From: Actinomyces sp. UMB0138
GTDB lineage: Bacteria > Bacillota > Negativicutes > Veillonellales > Veillonellaceae
Assembly: GCF_002849225.1 (NCBI RefSeq)
Contig: NZ_PKMC01000004.1
Location: 1-61,730 of the forward strand
DNA length: 61,730 nt
Direction of reading: 5' to 3'
Below are positions 32,667 to 41,196 of this stretch, in pieces. Each line of letters starts with the position of its first letter. Positions within the stretch are counted from its first letter, which is position 1. The position numbers were made by a program, and so were the translations under genes. The notes beneath the pieces are model-generated. The model saw nothing but the letters and a program-made list of their open reading frames with translations, searched no databases and was not told the DNA's origin.

Positions 32667-33946
32667 GCCTCCTCACTAACGCGGACCTTGCCCGTCACCA
32701 CATCGTTAATAACCTGCTTGCGATACCGCCTCAACAACTCAACCTGACGATCCAAATCGGTAATCAAACCATCGATCCCTTTCAGCCGTTGAACAAGGTA
32801 ATCAACGATTTGCCTTTGCTCTTCCACCGGAGGAACAAATAGTGGAATATTTCGGAGCGCCTGTACCTTAAAGTCCCATTGATCTGTGCGAATTCCGTAA
32901 GAATCCCTGCCAAAGAAGGGAATATATGCTTTTGACCGTATAGCCCAGTTGAAGAATTCAGAATCCACGGAAGACGCTAAATCGAAGGTGTAATACGCAG
33001 GACTGACAATCCCGTCATACAGCGACACTCCATATGATCCTTGCCAAGCCTTCATTTTGTTCATAACAAATTGACCGTTCCGAACTACCAAATAACCACT
33101 CAAATCATCTGGTAGACGGTTGTTGTTATCTGGCGACCCTTCAAGTTCACGATCTACAACCCCACGCTCACGTTCAACAGAAAGAACTCTCCAGGAAGGC
33201 TCACCCTTACGCGATTTACGGGTCAACAGAGATTTCAGAGAACGAGAATGCCAGCTATTTGGAATCTTCCCAATCCAGTCAATACCGCTGTCTTTCATTG
33301 GAGCGTTAGTGTCGAGGCCTTTGGTGACGGTGTGGGCGATCAACTCACGCTTGTAACGCTCCAACAACTCAACCTGACGATCCAAATCGGTAATCAAACC
33401 ATCGATCCCTTTCAGCCGTTGAACAAGGTAATCAACGATTTGCCTTTGCTCTTCCACCGGAGGAACAAATAGTGGAATATTTCGGAGCGCCTGTACCTTA
33501 AAGTCCCATTGATCTGTGCGAATTCCGTAAGAATCCCTGCCAAAGAAGGGAATATATGCTTTTGACCGTATAGCCCAGTTGAAGAATTCAGAATCCACGG
33601 AAGACGCTAAATCGAAGGTGTAATACGCAGGACTGACAATCCCGTCATACAGCGACACTCCATATGATCCTTGCCAAGCCTTCATTTTGTTCATAACAAA
33701 TTGACCGTTCCGAACTACCAAATAACCACTCAAATCATCTGGTAGACGGTTGTTGTTATCTGGCGACCCTTCAAGTTCACGATCTACAACCCCACGCTCA
33801 CGTTCAACAGAAAGAACTCTCCAGGAAGGCTCACCCTTACGCGATTTACGGGTCAACAGAGATTTCAGAGAACGAGAATGCCAGCTATTTGGAATCTTCC
33901 CAATCCAGTCAATACCGCTGTCTTTGTAGTGTTCGTAGGCATCCAT
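32663..33946 (-). CDS. hsdS: Type I restriction specificity subunit with two identical halves
   Basis: Protein of 427 aa containing two target-recognition domains, each with its conserved coiled coil (PPVEEQRQIVDYLVQ, then LITDLDRQVELL). The two halves are encoded by 564 bp that are identical (33362-33925 and 32732-33295, offset 630). Only the linker (ERYKRELIAHTVTKGLDTNA) and the C-terminal tail differ. Natural HsdS proteins carry two different domains for the two halves of an asymmetric target. This one should recognise an inverted-repeat target. ATG 33946 overlaps the hsdM stop region. Confidence 0.95.
   Translation of the reverse strand: MDAYEHYKDSGIDWIGKIPNSWHSRSLKSLLTRKSRKGEPSWRVLSVERERGVVDRELEGSPDNNNRLPDDLSGYLVVRNGQFVMNKMKAWQGSYGVSLYDGIVSPAYYTFDLASSVDSEFFNWAIRSKAYIPFFGRDSYGIRTDQWDFKVQALRNIPLFVPPVEEQRQIVDYLVQRLKGIDGLITDLDRQVELLERYKRELIAHTVTKGLDTNAPMKDSGIDWIGKIPNSWHSRSLKSLLTRKSRKGEPSWRVLSVERERGVVDRELEGSPDNNNRLPDDLSGYLVVRNGQFVMNKMKAWQGSYGVSLYDGIVSPAYYTFDLASSVDSEFFNWAIRSKAYIPFFGRDSYGIRTDQWDFKVQALRNIPLFVPPVEEQRQIVDYLVQRLKGIDGLITDLDRQVELLRRYRKQVINDVVTGKVRVSEEA
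32732..33295 (-). repeat. hsdS internal direct repeat, second (3') copy
   Basis: 564 bp identical to 33362-33925. It covers recognition domain plus conserved coiled coil. Confidence 0.97.
33362..33925 (-). repeat. hsdS internal direct repeat, first (5') copy
   Basis: 564 bp identical to 32732-33295. No base differences were seen when the copies were compared line by line. Confidence 0.97.
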
Positions 33947-35995
33947 TTAGTTCACCTGCTCGTTGAATAGTTTGGCGATGGAGGCTTGGATTTCGGCTCC
34001 GAGGGTTTGGATTTCGGCCAGGGTTTGGGTGGGGTTGCCGAGTTCTTCGTACTGGTAGAAGTAGCGGGTGAAGGGGATCTCGTAGCCGATCTTGGTCTTG
34101 TCGGGGTCGACGTAGGCGTCAGCCGCGTAGGGGATGACTTCGCGTTGGATGTAGGCGTCGATGTCTTCGGCGAGCGGGATCTGTTCGGTGTCACGTAGCG
34201 CCGGGTCAGGTTCCGGGTTGCCCTTGGCGTCGCGGCAGATGTCTGCGGTCGGATCGGTTTCACCCAGGGCCGTCACGATTGCTTTTAGCAGCGGGGCACG
34301 CACAGCCAACCCAGCGCCCTTGAAGGCACTCTTGAGTACGGCCGTGAACTCGTCTCGGTTCTTCCACACCTGCTGCCCGTCGAGGGTTTCGAGGGTATCG
34401 ATGATCGCCTGTTGGGTCTTCTTGCTGTCCTTGATCTCTTGGCTACGGGCGGGTTCGCTGCGTTTCTTCGAGGTGGCCAGATTCTTGAACGGGGTCTGCT
34501 CCCAGAGTCGCTCGATTCGTTCGGGTGTGGCGGTGAAGTTCAAACGTAGCGGACGTTCCACCGTGACTTCATGGAAGCCGAACTCGCAGGTGTCAAAGAT
34601 CTTGGAGTGCTTGTCCTCGGTGAAGTCGCCGTAGATGCGCGCGATCTGGGCGATGTTGTCCTCGGTCAAGTATTTGCGTTTTTCGCCGAGCGGTTTGCGC
34701 ATCCTGGCGAAGAGTCCGGTGGCGTCGATCAGTTGCACCTTGTTTTTGCGGATTGACGCTTTACGGTTGGAGAGCACCCAAACGTAGGTGAGGATACCGG
34801 TGTTGTAGAACATCTGGTCAGGCAGGGCGATGATGGCTTCCAGCCAGTCGTTTTCAAGAATCCAGCGGCGAATGTTCGACTCACCTTGCCCAGCCGAGCC
34901 GGTGAACAGCGGCGATCCATTGAACACGATCCCGATCCGAGTGCCCGGCGCGTTCTGGATATCAGCCGGATCGTAGGGCTTCATCTTCGAGATCATGTGT
35001 TGCAAGAACAGGAACGACCCGTCCGAAATACGCGGCAGACCGGCACCGAACCGGCCCTTCCACCCTCGCTTCTCGGCTTCGTCTTTGATCGGGTCGGCGT
35101 ACTTCTTCCATTCCACGCCAAAGGGCGGGTTGCACAGCATGTAGTTGAACGTTCGTCCAGCTGTTCTGTCAGCGGTCAGCGAGTTGCCGAAGTAGATGCG
35201 TTCGGCGTCGTCACCTTTGATGAGGATGTCGGACTTTGCCACCGCGTAGGTTTGCGGGTTGAGTTCCTGCCCGTACACCTCAATCCGCGCCCCTTCGTTG
35301 AGCTCGTGGGCTCGTTCAATCGCGGCAGAAAGCATGCCACCGGTGCCGACCCCTGGGTCATACAGCGACGCCATGAAGCCGGGCTCGCAGATCGCGTTCA
35401 TGTCTGGGTCGAACAGCACCTCGACCATGAGCTGGATGACTTCACGCGGGGTGAAGTGCTCACCTGCGGTTTCGTTCGACAGTTCGTTGAAGCGCCGGAT
35501 CAGTTCTTCAAAGATCGAACCCATATCCTCGTTGGAGACCGCTGCAGGTGAGAAGTCTACGGCTGGGTCGGTGAAAGCATCGACGATTTGGTAGAGCAGA
35601 TCGGAGCGATCCAGCCGATCGATCACGGTGTAGAAGTCGTAGGACTTCAGCACGTCGCGGGCGTTCCGCGAAAAGCCCTCCACGTAGGAGCGCAGGTTGC
35701 CCTCCAGGTTGTCAGGATCGTTCTTGAGCGTGTGCAGCGTGAACCTGGAGGCGTTCCAGAACGGATAGCCGGTAGCTCTCGCGTATTGGATGCGCTTGAC
35801 CTCAGCCGGGACACCCTTCTGGTCACGGATTGCAAGCACGTCGGTCTTCGTGTCAACGAGCACGGAGTCGAGTCGGGTGAGCACCGTGAACGGCAAGATC
35901 ACGTCTCCGTACTCGTGCTCCTTGTAGTCACCGCGCAGCAGGTTGGCGATCTTCCAAATGAAGCTGACATAGTTCGTTGTTTTCTCAGTGCTCAT
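33947..35995 (-). CDS. hsdM: Type I restriction modification methylase, M subunit
   Basis: Protein of about 682 aa. HsdM N-terminal domain (YVSFIWKIANLLRG, YGDVILPFTVLTRLD), SAM-binding motif I DPGVGTGGMLSAA, and catalytic motif IV NPPFGVEW, giving N6-adenine methylation. ATG 35995 overlaps the stop of the Phd-like gene; the longer frame to 36139 reads antisense-like residues inside that gene and is rejected. With HsdS it forms the methylase and with HsdR the nuclease. Confidence 0.96.
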   Translation of the reverse strand: MSTEKTTNYVSFIWKIANLLRGDYKEHEYGDVILPFTVLTRLDSVLVDTKTDVLAIRDQKGVPAEVKRIQYARATGYPFWNASRFTLHTLKNDPDNLEGNLRSYVEGFSRNARDVLKSYDFYTVIDRLDRSDLLYQIVDAFTDPAVDFSPAAVSNEDMGSIFEELIRRFNELSNETAGEHFTPREVIQLMVEVLFDPDMNAICEPGFMASLYDPGVGTGGMLSAAIERAHELNEGARIEVYGQELNPQTYAVAKSDILIKGDDAERIYFGNSLTADRTAGRTFNYMLCNPPFGVEWKKYADPIKDEAEKRGWKGRFGAGLPRISDGSFLFLQHMISKMKPYDPADIQNAPGTRIGIVFNGSPLFTGSAGQGESNIRRWILENDWLEAIIALPDQMFYNTGILTYVWVLSNRKASIRKNKVQLIDATGLFARMRKPLGEKRKYLTEDNIAQIARIYGDFTEDKHSKIFDTCEFGFHEVTVERPLRLNFTATPERIERLWEQTPFKNLATSKKRSEPARSQEIKDSKKTQQAIIDTLETLDGQQVWKNRDEFTAVLKSAFKGAGLAVRAPLLKAIVTALGETDPTADICRDAKGNPEPDPALRDTEQIPLAEDIDAYIQREVIPYAADAYVDPDKTKIGYEIPFTRYFYQYEELGNPTQTLAEIQTLGAEIQASIAKLFNEQVN

Positions 35996-36209
35996 TCGGG
36001 TCAACTCCATCTTCCAACAATCGCTCGTAACGCTCATGCGACATGACCACCACGAGAGGCTTTCCGTAACGCAACACGTAGGCCACATCGTCACCATCAG
36101 CCACTTCCTTGAGCAGCTTCGATGCCTGACCACGTCCAAGGTCGCCGATGTTGATGTGCTTCATCGACTTCTTCGCCGTACGCTTCCGCACCATCGCCTC
36201 CTTCACCAC
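35985..36209 (-). CDS. Phd/YefM-like DNA-binding protein upstream of hsdM
   Basis: Protein of 74 aa with the Phd/YefM-like pattern KHINIGDLGRGQASKLLKEV and AYVLRYGKPLVVVMSHERYE. In classic TA pairs this domain is the antitoxin, but no toxin gene follows. Instead its stop overlaps hsdM by 11 bases. It probably binds the upstream inverted repeat and regulates the restriction operon, protecting new hosts from premature restriction (inference). Confidence 0.8.
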   Translation of the reverse strand: MVKEAMVRKRTAKKSMKHINIGDLGRGQASKLLKEVADGDDVAYVLRYGKPLVVVMSHERYERLLEDGVDPNEH

Positions 36210-36243
36210 GAGTTACCGTCAACGCCTCATTTTACCATAAATG

Positions 36244-36295
36244 CATGCAAAATATCGTCACAATATGCGCGAGATACTACATGTAATTTTGCATG
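36244..36295. promoter_or_regulatory. Inverted repeat upstream of restriction operon
   Basis: CATGCAAAAT (36244-36253) and ATTTTGCATG (36286-36295), 10-bp perfect arms 32 bases apart, in AT-rich DNA immediately upstream of the Phd-like gene. It is a good candidate operator and promoter region for the restriction operon. Confidence 0.55.
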
Positions 36296-36530
36296 TGATT
36301 CTTCGTGAAGATGGAGACATGCGCGCGAGCCAGGACGCCCCACAAGGTCGAAGGTGGGAACGGTCTTATCAATCACAATTGAGGGCACGCCCCCTCGCCA
36401 GATATCCGCTAACGCAAGCCCACCAGCAGACCCCCTCAACCAGAAATATGCACCAATCCAACGGGAAGATCGGGGACGAGCACCCGATTACTGAACCTCC
36501 AGCACGCCAGCGAACAACCCCAGAAACGAC
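36296..36530. other. Noncoding stretch between restriction and transporter operons
   Basis: About 235 bases without a convincing gene; weak frames exist on both strands but show no coding character or ribosome sites. Confidence 0.5.
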
Positions 36531-36552
36531 AAAACCCCTGCTCAACAGGGAT
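36531..36552 (-). terminator. Terminator-like hairpin downstream of transporter operon
   Basis: In the minus direction CCCTG, loop TTGAG, CAGGGG, followed by TTTTG. Short, but GC-rich and followed by T residues, placed between the transporter operon and the restriction operon. Confidence 0.6.
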
Positions 36553-36571
36553 TCAAGGGCTAAAGTGGTTT

Positions 36572-36619
36572 TTATCATTTTCGACGTCTAAGTATCCACT
36601 ATGACGTCGAAAATGATAA
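36572..36619. other. Perfect 17-bp inverted repeat
   Basis: TTATCATTTTCGACGTC (36572-36588) and its exact complement at 36603-36619, with a 14-base centre TAAGTATCCACTAT. It has no T-run. It could be a terminator, an operator or a recombination site at the edge of the cargo. Confidence 0.8.
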
Positions 36620-36632
36620 GTACCCTTTTGCG

Positions 36633-36755
36633 TTAGCGAGTACGCCCCAAGGGGGTCAAGAAAATCGCTTGCGTTAGCGAGTGTATAGCGCGTTTGCCCT
36701 GACCTGCGGAAATGCTTTCCTCTCTTTCGACCGAGCGAGCGTTTGCGTTAGCAGG
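36633..36755. repeat. TGCGTTAGC direct repeats after transporter operon
   Basis: The string GCGTTAGCGAGT occurs near 36633 and 36673, and GCGTTAGCAGGCG near 36745 at the stop codon of the last transporter gene. Spacing is about 40 and 70 bases. Function is not evident. Confidence 0.6.
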
Positions 36756-38139
36756 CGTTGATTTGGTCGAGGTGGATAGCGTGGTCGGCGACCTCGGTAA
36801 CGAGTTCAGCATCGTGGGTGATGACGATGACGACGGCACCAGTGTCAGCGAGTTTACGCATTACTCGGGAAATCGCGACAAGGTGCTTGTAGCCAACACC
36901 TGATGTCGGCTCGTCGAAGATGTAGACCTTCTTGTTCGCGGCAAGCGCTGTAGCAATAACCAGACGTTGACGTTGCCCACCAGAGAGTGCTTGGGGATGA
37001 TCAGCCTCATGGTCGGTGAGGTCGAGTTCTTTAAGGATCGCCTGGGCGTCGATGCGTTGTTTTTCGGCTCTCGTTATCCCGAGCGTGACTTCGTCAATAG
37101 CGGTGTCTGAGAATAGCTGCCGGGTGGGGTCTTGCATTACGAGGTATGCGTCCCGGTTGGTGAATTTTTGCCTATTGAGTGTGATGGATGCACCTTTGGC
37201 TTTTTCGAGTCCGCAGATGATGCGTGCCAGTGTTGATTTGCCTGACCCGCACGGGCCGAGGAGCGCTGTGATTTTCCCTGCCGGAAAGAGCAGATGGCCG
37301 ATGTTGAGAACCGTGTTTCCGTGGCGGTAGGCGAAGGTGAGGTTGTCAATCTCAAGCCCATCTCCTGCCGGTTGCGGAAGTTGTGGCATAGGCACAGTCA
37401 CTAGGGATCGCAGCCCAAGCTGTTTGCGCTCCTCATCCGAGGTAGCGTAGAACTCTTCGCCGGTTGCGGTGAGGGCGATGTTACCTTTATCGAAGCAGTA
37501 GACACGGTCAGCGATCCCGGAAAGGAAACTTAGCCGGTGTTCAGCAATGATGATGGTGTGTCCATCAGCTTTGAGCCTGGCGATGAGTGTGGCGAGTTGG
37601 TCGATAACGTCAGCGGACAAGTTCGCGGTTGGCTCGTCAAAGACGATCATCGACGTGTTGTTGCACATGGTGACGGCGCAGGCCACGCGTTGCATCTGCC
37701 CACCCGACAGTTGTGTGACGCGGGATTCCAACAGGTCGGCGATACCTAACTCGGCTGCAACCTCGTCAATGCGGGCACAGATCTCCTGCGGGTCGCGGCC
37801 GAGATTTTCTGGGCCGAAGGCGAGTTCTTGGCGCACGTGGGTGGTGTAGAACTGGGTGCGCGGGTTTTGAAACACTGTCGAACAGTGGTGGGCAAGCTCT
37901 GATAGATCTACTCGTGCCACGTCAATGTCGTCGACTGTGACGCTTCCGGTAAGGTCGCCGTCGTGGAAGTGCGGGATGAGCCCGTTAAATAGCCGTAGTG
38001 CGGTGGTTTTTCCTGACCCTGACGCGCCACACAGCAAGGTGACAGTTCCCTGCGAAATAGTGAGGTTGGCGCCATTGATTGAGGGGTGGTCTGCTCCTCG
38101 ATAGGTGAAGGTGACCCCAGTTGCTTGGGCTATTGTCAT
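36748..38139 (-). CDS. ECF transporter double ATPase (EcfA1-EcfA2 fusion)
   Basis: Protein of about 463 aa made of two ABC ATPase domains. Walker A motifs are CGASGSGKTTAL in the first and GPCGSGKSTLA in the second. Signatures are QLSGGQMQRV and ALSGGQRQRLV. Walker B regions are MIVFDEPTANL and VYIFDEPTSGV. It energises vitamin/metal uptake with the EcfT-like and S-component genes just upstream. ATG 38139 overlaps the ecfT stop as ATGA. Confidence 0.93.
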   Translation of the reverse strand: MTIAQATGVTFTYRGADHPSINGANLTISQGTVTLLCGASGSGKTTALRLFNGLIPHFHDGDLTGSVTVDDIDVARVDLSELAHHCSTVFQNPRTQFYTTHVRQELAFGPENLGRDPQEICARIDEVAAELGIADLLESRVTQLSGGQMQRVACAVTMCNNTSMIVFDEPTANLSADVIDQLATLIARLKADGHTIIIAEHRLSFLSGIADRVYCFDKGNIALTATGEEFYATSDEERKQLGLRSLVTVPMPQLPQPAGDGLEIDNLTFAYRHGNTVLNIGHLLFPAGKITALLGPCGSGKSTLARIICGLEKAKGASITLNRQKFTNRDAYLVMQDPTRQLFSDTAIDEVTLGITRAEKQRIDAQAILKELDLTDHEADHPQALSGGQRQRLVIATALAANKKVYIFDEPTSGVGYKHLVAISRVMRKLADTGAVVIVITHDAELVTEVADHAIHLDQINAC

Positions 38140-38822
38140 AGGACGATTCTCCATATCGCGAAGCTGATAACGATGAGCAGAATGACCGCGTCGATCACAC
38201 GGAATTTCACGACCGTGACTGAGGTGGGCTTTGCGGTTCCGCCCAGTCCGCGTACAAGGGCAGCAGATGCCAGTTCGTCTCCGCTGCGTACCACGGTCGA
38301 TAGCAGCGGGATTGTGAAGTATTGCGCCGCACGCAGGGAAAGCGCGGACATGCCGCGTAGTTTCATGGCATCTGAGATCGCTTTAACCTCGTGGCCGATC
38401 ACGGGCAGCACACGTAACGCGACTGAGATCGGGATCGTGAAACAGGTCGGGATTCGTGAGCTGGCGAGTGCTTTTTGCAAGGTGGCAGGTCGGATCACAC
38501 CGATCGCGTAGGCTCCCATTCCTGCGCTGACACTGAATCGCCACATCCACTGCAAAAACAGCACGAGGAACGCGCTGGCCGTTGACTTCCACACCAGTGG
38601 TATCACGAAGACGAGTGTGCCGAGAGCCGCAAACGTGGCCAGGTAGACGGCAACCCAGCTCGGGCGCACGAGCGTGTTGGGGTTGATCGTAGCGCTCGCC
38701 AGCATCACGGCGGCGAATCCGCCCAGAGCACACACGAACCACGGCGAGTAGGCACTGTAGATCGTGGTGGAGACGATGACGAGCGCTACGATAATCGTGC
38801 GCGGGTCGGGAAGTTTAGACAA
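38136..38822 (-). CDS. ECF transporter transmembrane protein (EcfT)
   Basis: Membrane protein with about 5-6 hydrophobic segments and the EcfT coupling-helix pattern (AISDAMKLRGMSALSLRAAQ, and LASAALVRGLGG; Ala-Arg-Gly motifs). It couples the ATPases to the substrate-binding S component. The start is uncertain: a TTG at 38822 overlaps the S-component stop, while the reading frame is open to 38885. Confidence 0.88.
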   Translation of the reverse strand: MSKLPDPRTIIVALVIVSTTIYSAYSPWFVCALGGFAAVMLASATINPNTLVRPSWVAVYLATFAALGTLVFVIPLVWKSTASAFLVLFLQWMWRFSVSAGMGAYAIGVIRPATLQKALASSRIPTCFTIPISVALRVLPVIGHEVKAISDAMKLRGMSALSLRAAQYFTIPLLSTVVRSGDELASAALVRGLGGTAKPTSVTVVKFRVIDAVILLIVISFAIWRIVL

Positions 38823-39411
38823 GACCGGCCCGTTCAAAGTGTTTGCGCGCCACCCGGGTTCCCAACAGACCAGCAAGCCAGCCAACGATGAGCATCACGA
38901 CGAAGAAGCCCAACAGAATCGGAATCGTGACAACCTGCGCCATCTTCGCGGCATACTCGGCACCCATTTGTTCGGCGATCTGCGACATATATGCGTCTTG
39001 GTTCATAAATAGCGGAATCCACGGGGAAACATAGATCGGCAGGATAAACAGTGCATATGCCAGCGGGACACGAACTTTCACGCTCTTCGGCCCCTTGGTG
39101 ATCACCAAGTCAGCGAGCAGGCCGAACACAGCGGCGATCGCAATTCCTCCCACCCAGTGACCCGTTACGAAGAAGAGGACTTCGATGAGGATCAGCATGA
39201 TTGTCAATGCCCCCATCTTCGGAGTGCGGGCAGTAAACAGCGCAAAGACGATGCCGTTAACGAGGATAGAAAGCAGGAAACCGGCATACATGGCAGCCGG
39301 AATGAACCCGAGCATTCCGAATGCAAACACGATGACAAACATCAAAGCGGTGAAGACGCCGATATTGATGAAGTCGCGCGTGTTTAGGCGCGAGGACGTG
39401 GGTGTGGACAT
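38815..39411 (-). CDS. ECF S component, MptD/Trep_Strep family
   Basis: Protein of about 198 aa with six hydrophobic segments (FINIGVFTALMFVIVFAFG, GALTIMLILIEVLFFVTGH). It binds the substrate in the membrane. ATG 39411 follows AAAGGA; the upstream start at 39426 lacks a ribosome site. The MptD group is usually next to IrtAB-like ABC exporters/importers, and the substrate is often thought to be an iron chelate, which fits this operon but is not proven by sequence. Confidence 0.85.
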   Translation of the reverse strand: MSTPTSSRLNTRDFINIGVFTALMFVIVFAFGMLGFIPAAMYAGFLLSILVNGIVFALFTARTPKMGALTIMLILIEVLFFVTGHWVGGIAIAAVFGLLADLVITKGPKSVKVRVPLAYALFILPIYVSPWIPLFMNQDAYMSQIAEQMGAEYAAKMAQVVTIPILLGFFVVMLIVGWLAGLLGTRVARKHFERAGLV

Positions 39412-39447
39412 AGTTATTCCTTTCATGATTGTGAACAGTGCTGTGTT

Positions 39448-41196
39448 TTAGACGAGTTGCCATCCGGCGGCGTTGATGCGCTCTTGCCAGAAATCGCGGT
39501 ATTGACCTGGCTGGTTGACCAGCTCGTCGTGGCACCCGCGCTGGGCGATACGCCCACCGTGGGAGAGCACAATGATTTGGTCAGCTTGGCGAATGGTTTC
39601 AAGTTTGTGGGCGATCACGATCAGTGTGGAGTGCTTGCGTAGCTCGTTCATCGCCGCAACAATGTTGGCTTCATTTTCCGCATCCAACGCGCTGGTGGCC
39701 TCATCGAACAGCGCGATCGGGGCCTTCTTCACCAAGGCGCGGGCGATAGAGACGCGTTGGCGTTCCCCACCTGACAGTGCGCGCCCGCCAGCACCCGCCA
39801 ATGAATTCCAGCCGTCTGGGAGCCGGTTGACGATTTCGGTCACGCCCGACAGGTCAGCGGCCCACCTGATTTCTTCATCGGTAGCTTCTGGGTTGCCAAG
39901 GCGAATGTTGGCTTCGAGCGTGTCATTGAATAAATAGACGTCTTGGAAAACGAGAGACACCTGGCGCATCAAATCTTCGGTGGTCTGCTCGCGCACATCA
40001 ACCCCGCCAACGTATACGCTGCCGGACTGCACATCCCAGAAACGTGCAACCAACCTCGCGATTGTGGTTTTTCCGCAGCCGGAAGGGCCAACCAGGGCAC
40101 ACATGCCGCCTTGCGGGACATGGAAGGAAATATCACGGAGAACCGGGGTGTCCGGATCGTAGCCGAAGGCGACGTCCTCGAAACGAACATCACCAGGAGC
40201 GCTCACCGGTGTGGAGACATCGGGTTCGGACAGTTCGGGAGCGTCCATGATCTTGTCGACGTGATTCATTTGCTGGCGGCGTTCTTCCAGCCCGGTCATG
40301 CAGCCACCGATGTCTTGGAGCATGGTGGTGAACCGCAGGCACATGCCGATGGTGACCACAGCGTTCAACGCATTCATCTGCCCGCCGAGGGCGAGTTGGG
40401 CGGTCAGCCAAATCATTACCACGACAAGGGCTTGGACGAACATTCCGTTTATCAGGTTCGCTAATGTTTCGATCCACAATGCTTTGCGGCTTTTGCGGTC
40501 AGCCTGTTTGAATGCCCGATCAAGGGCCGGGTAGTCGTCGGCGACATGGCAGGAGCGCAGCGCGCCTTGGCAGGTGGAGAATTCGACCATGCGAGCCGCC
40601 AGCTCCGATTCTGCTGGTTCGGAAACCTGTTTGCCCTTATCGAGAAGCACACGGGAGATATGAAGGAAGGCGAGCATGATCGGGAAGGCGATCGTCAAGG
40701 TCAGTCCCAGTCGCCAATCCCAGAACCACGTGCCCACAGTGATCACCAGCACGGCTGAGAGTTTTTGGACGAGGGAGAAAATGAAATGTGCCGCCGACTC
40801 GCCCAAGTTCATCATTTCCTGGGTGACCATGCGCGACAGCCGTCCAGAACTACCCGAATCAAACACTCCCAACGGTAGGCGGGCTACCTTGTTGCCGACC
40901 GCTTGGTGTACGTCGTGAATGAACCCGAGCGCGCCGATATAGCCGGTGCGCATGCCATAAAACTCCGTGCCCACGCCCAGCATCGCGATTACCGCCAAGG
41001 CGATGAGCCAGCCCCAAAACGACAGCCCCCACACCGGCATTCCGGTCGCTAGGGCACTTGCTGCGGGAAGCAAAGTCAGCAGGGCAAAGCCGTGACACAG
41101 TCCTGAGACCGCACCCCACGCTTGACCGACCGAGAGGTCTCGCCACGAGGCGGGTTCCATCAAACGCTTAAAGCGTGGCAGCAATAGTTGATTCAT
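39448..41196 (-). CDS. ABC transporter, membrane-ATPase half (IrtB-like)
   Basis: Protein of about 582 aa. Six membrane segments (residues about 25-310), then an ATPase with Walker A LVGPSGCGKTTIARL, signature ALSGGERQRVSIAR and Walker B IALFDEATSALD. It pairs with the gene upstream as a heterodimer, like mycobacterial IrtAB for siderophore import or a drug/lipid exporter. ATG 41196 sits in ATGA overlap with the partner's stop and follows AGGAG. Confidence 0.92.
   Translation of the reverse strand: MNQLLLPRFKRLMEPASWRDLSVGQAWGAVSGLCHGFALLTLLPAASALATGMPVWGLSFWGWLIALAVIAMLGVGTEFYGMRTGYIGALGFIHDVHQAVGNKVARLPLGVFDSGSSGRLSRMVTQEMMNLGESAAHFIFSLVQKLSAVLVITVGTWFWDWRLGLTLTIAFPIMLAFLHISRVLLDKGKQVSEPAESELAARMVEFSTCQGALRSCHVADDYPALDRAFKQADRKSRKALWIETLANLINGMFVQALVVVMIWLTAQLALGGQMNALNAVVTIGMCLRFTTMLQDIGGCMTGLEERRQQMNHVDKIMDAPELSEPDVSTPVSAPGDVRFEDVAFGYDPDTPVLRDISFHVPQGGMCALVGPSGCGKTTIARLVARFWDVQSGSVYVGGVDVREQTTEDLMRQVSLVFQDVYLFNDTLEANIRLGNPEATDEEIRWAADLSGVTEIVNRLPDGWNSLAGAGGRALSGGERQRVSIARALVKKAPIALFDEATSALDAENEANIVAAMNELRKHSTLIVIAHKLETIRQADQIIVLSHGGRIAQRGCHDELVNQPGQYRDFWQERINAAGWQLV

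Noticed and set aside
35588..36046. 152-codon plus-strand frame opposite hsdM, and similar long opposite-strand frames (for example 53896-54768, 46709-47500)
   Set aside because: High-GC genes create long antisense frames; these have no ribosome sites and lie wholly within well-supported genes.
35996..36139. N-terminal extension of hsdM
   Set aside because: It lies fully within the Phd-like gene in another frame and gives a non-conserved Cys/Trp-rich sequence. The ATG at 35995 has the correct overlap.
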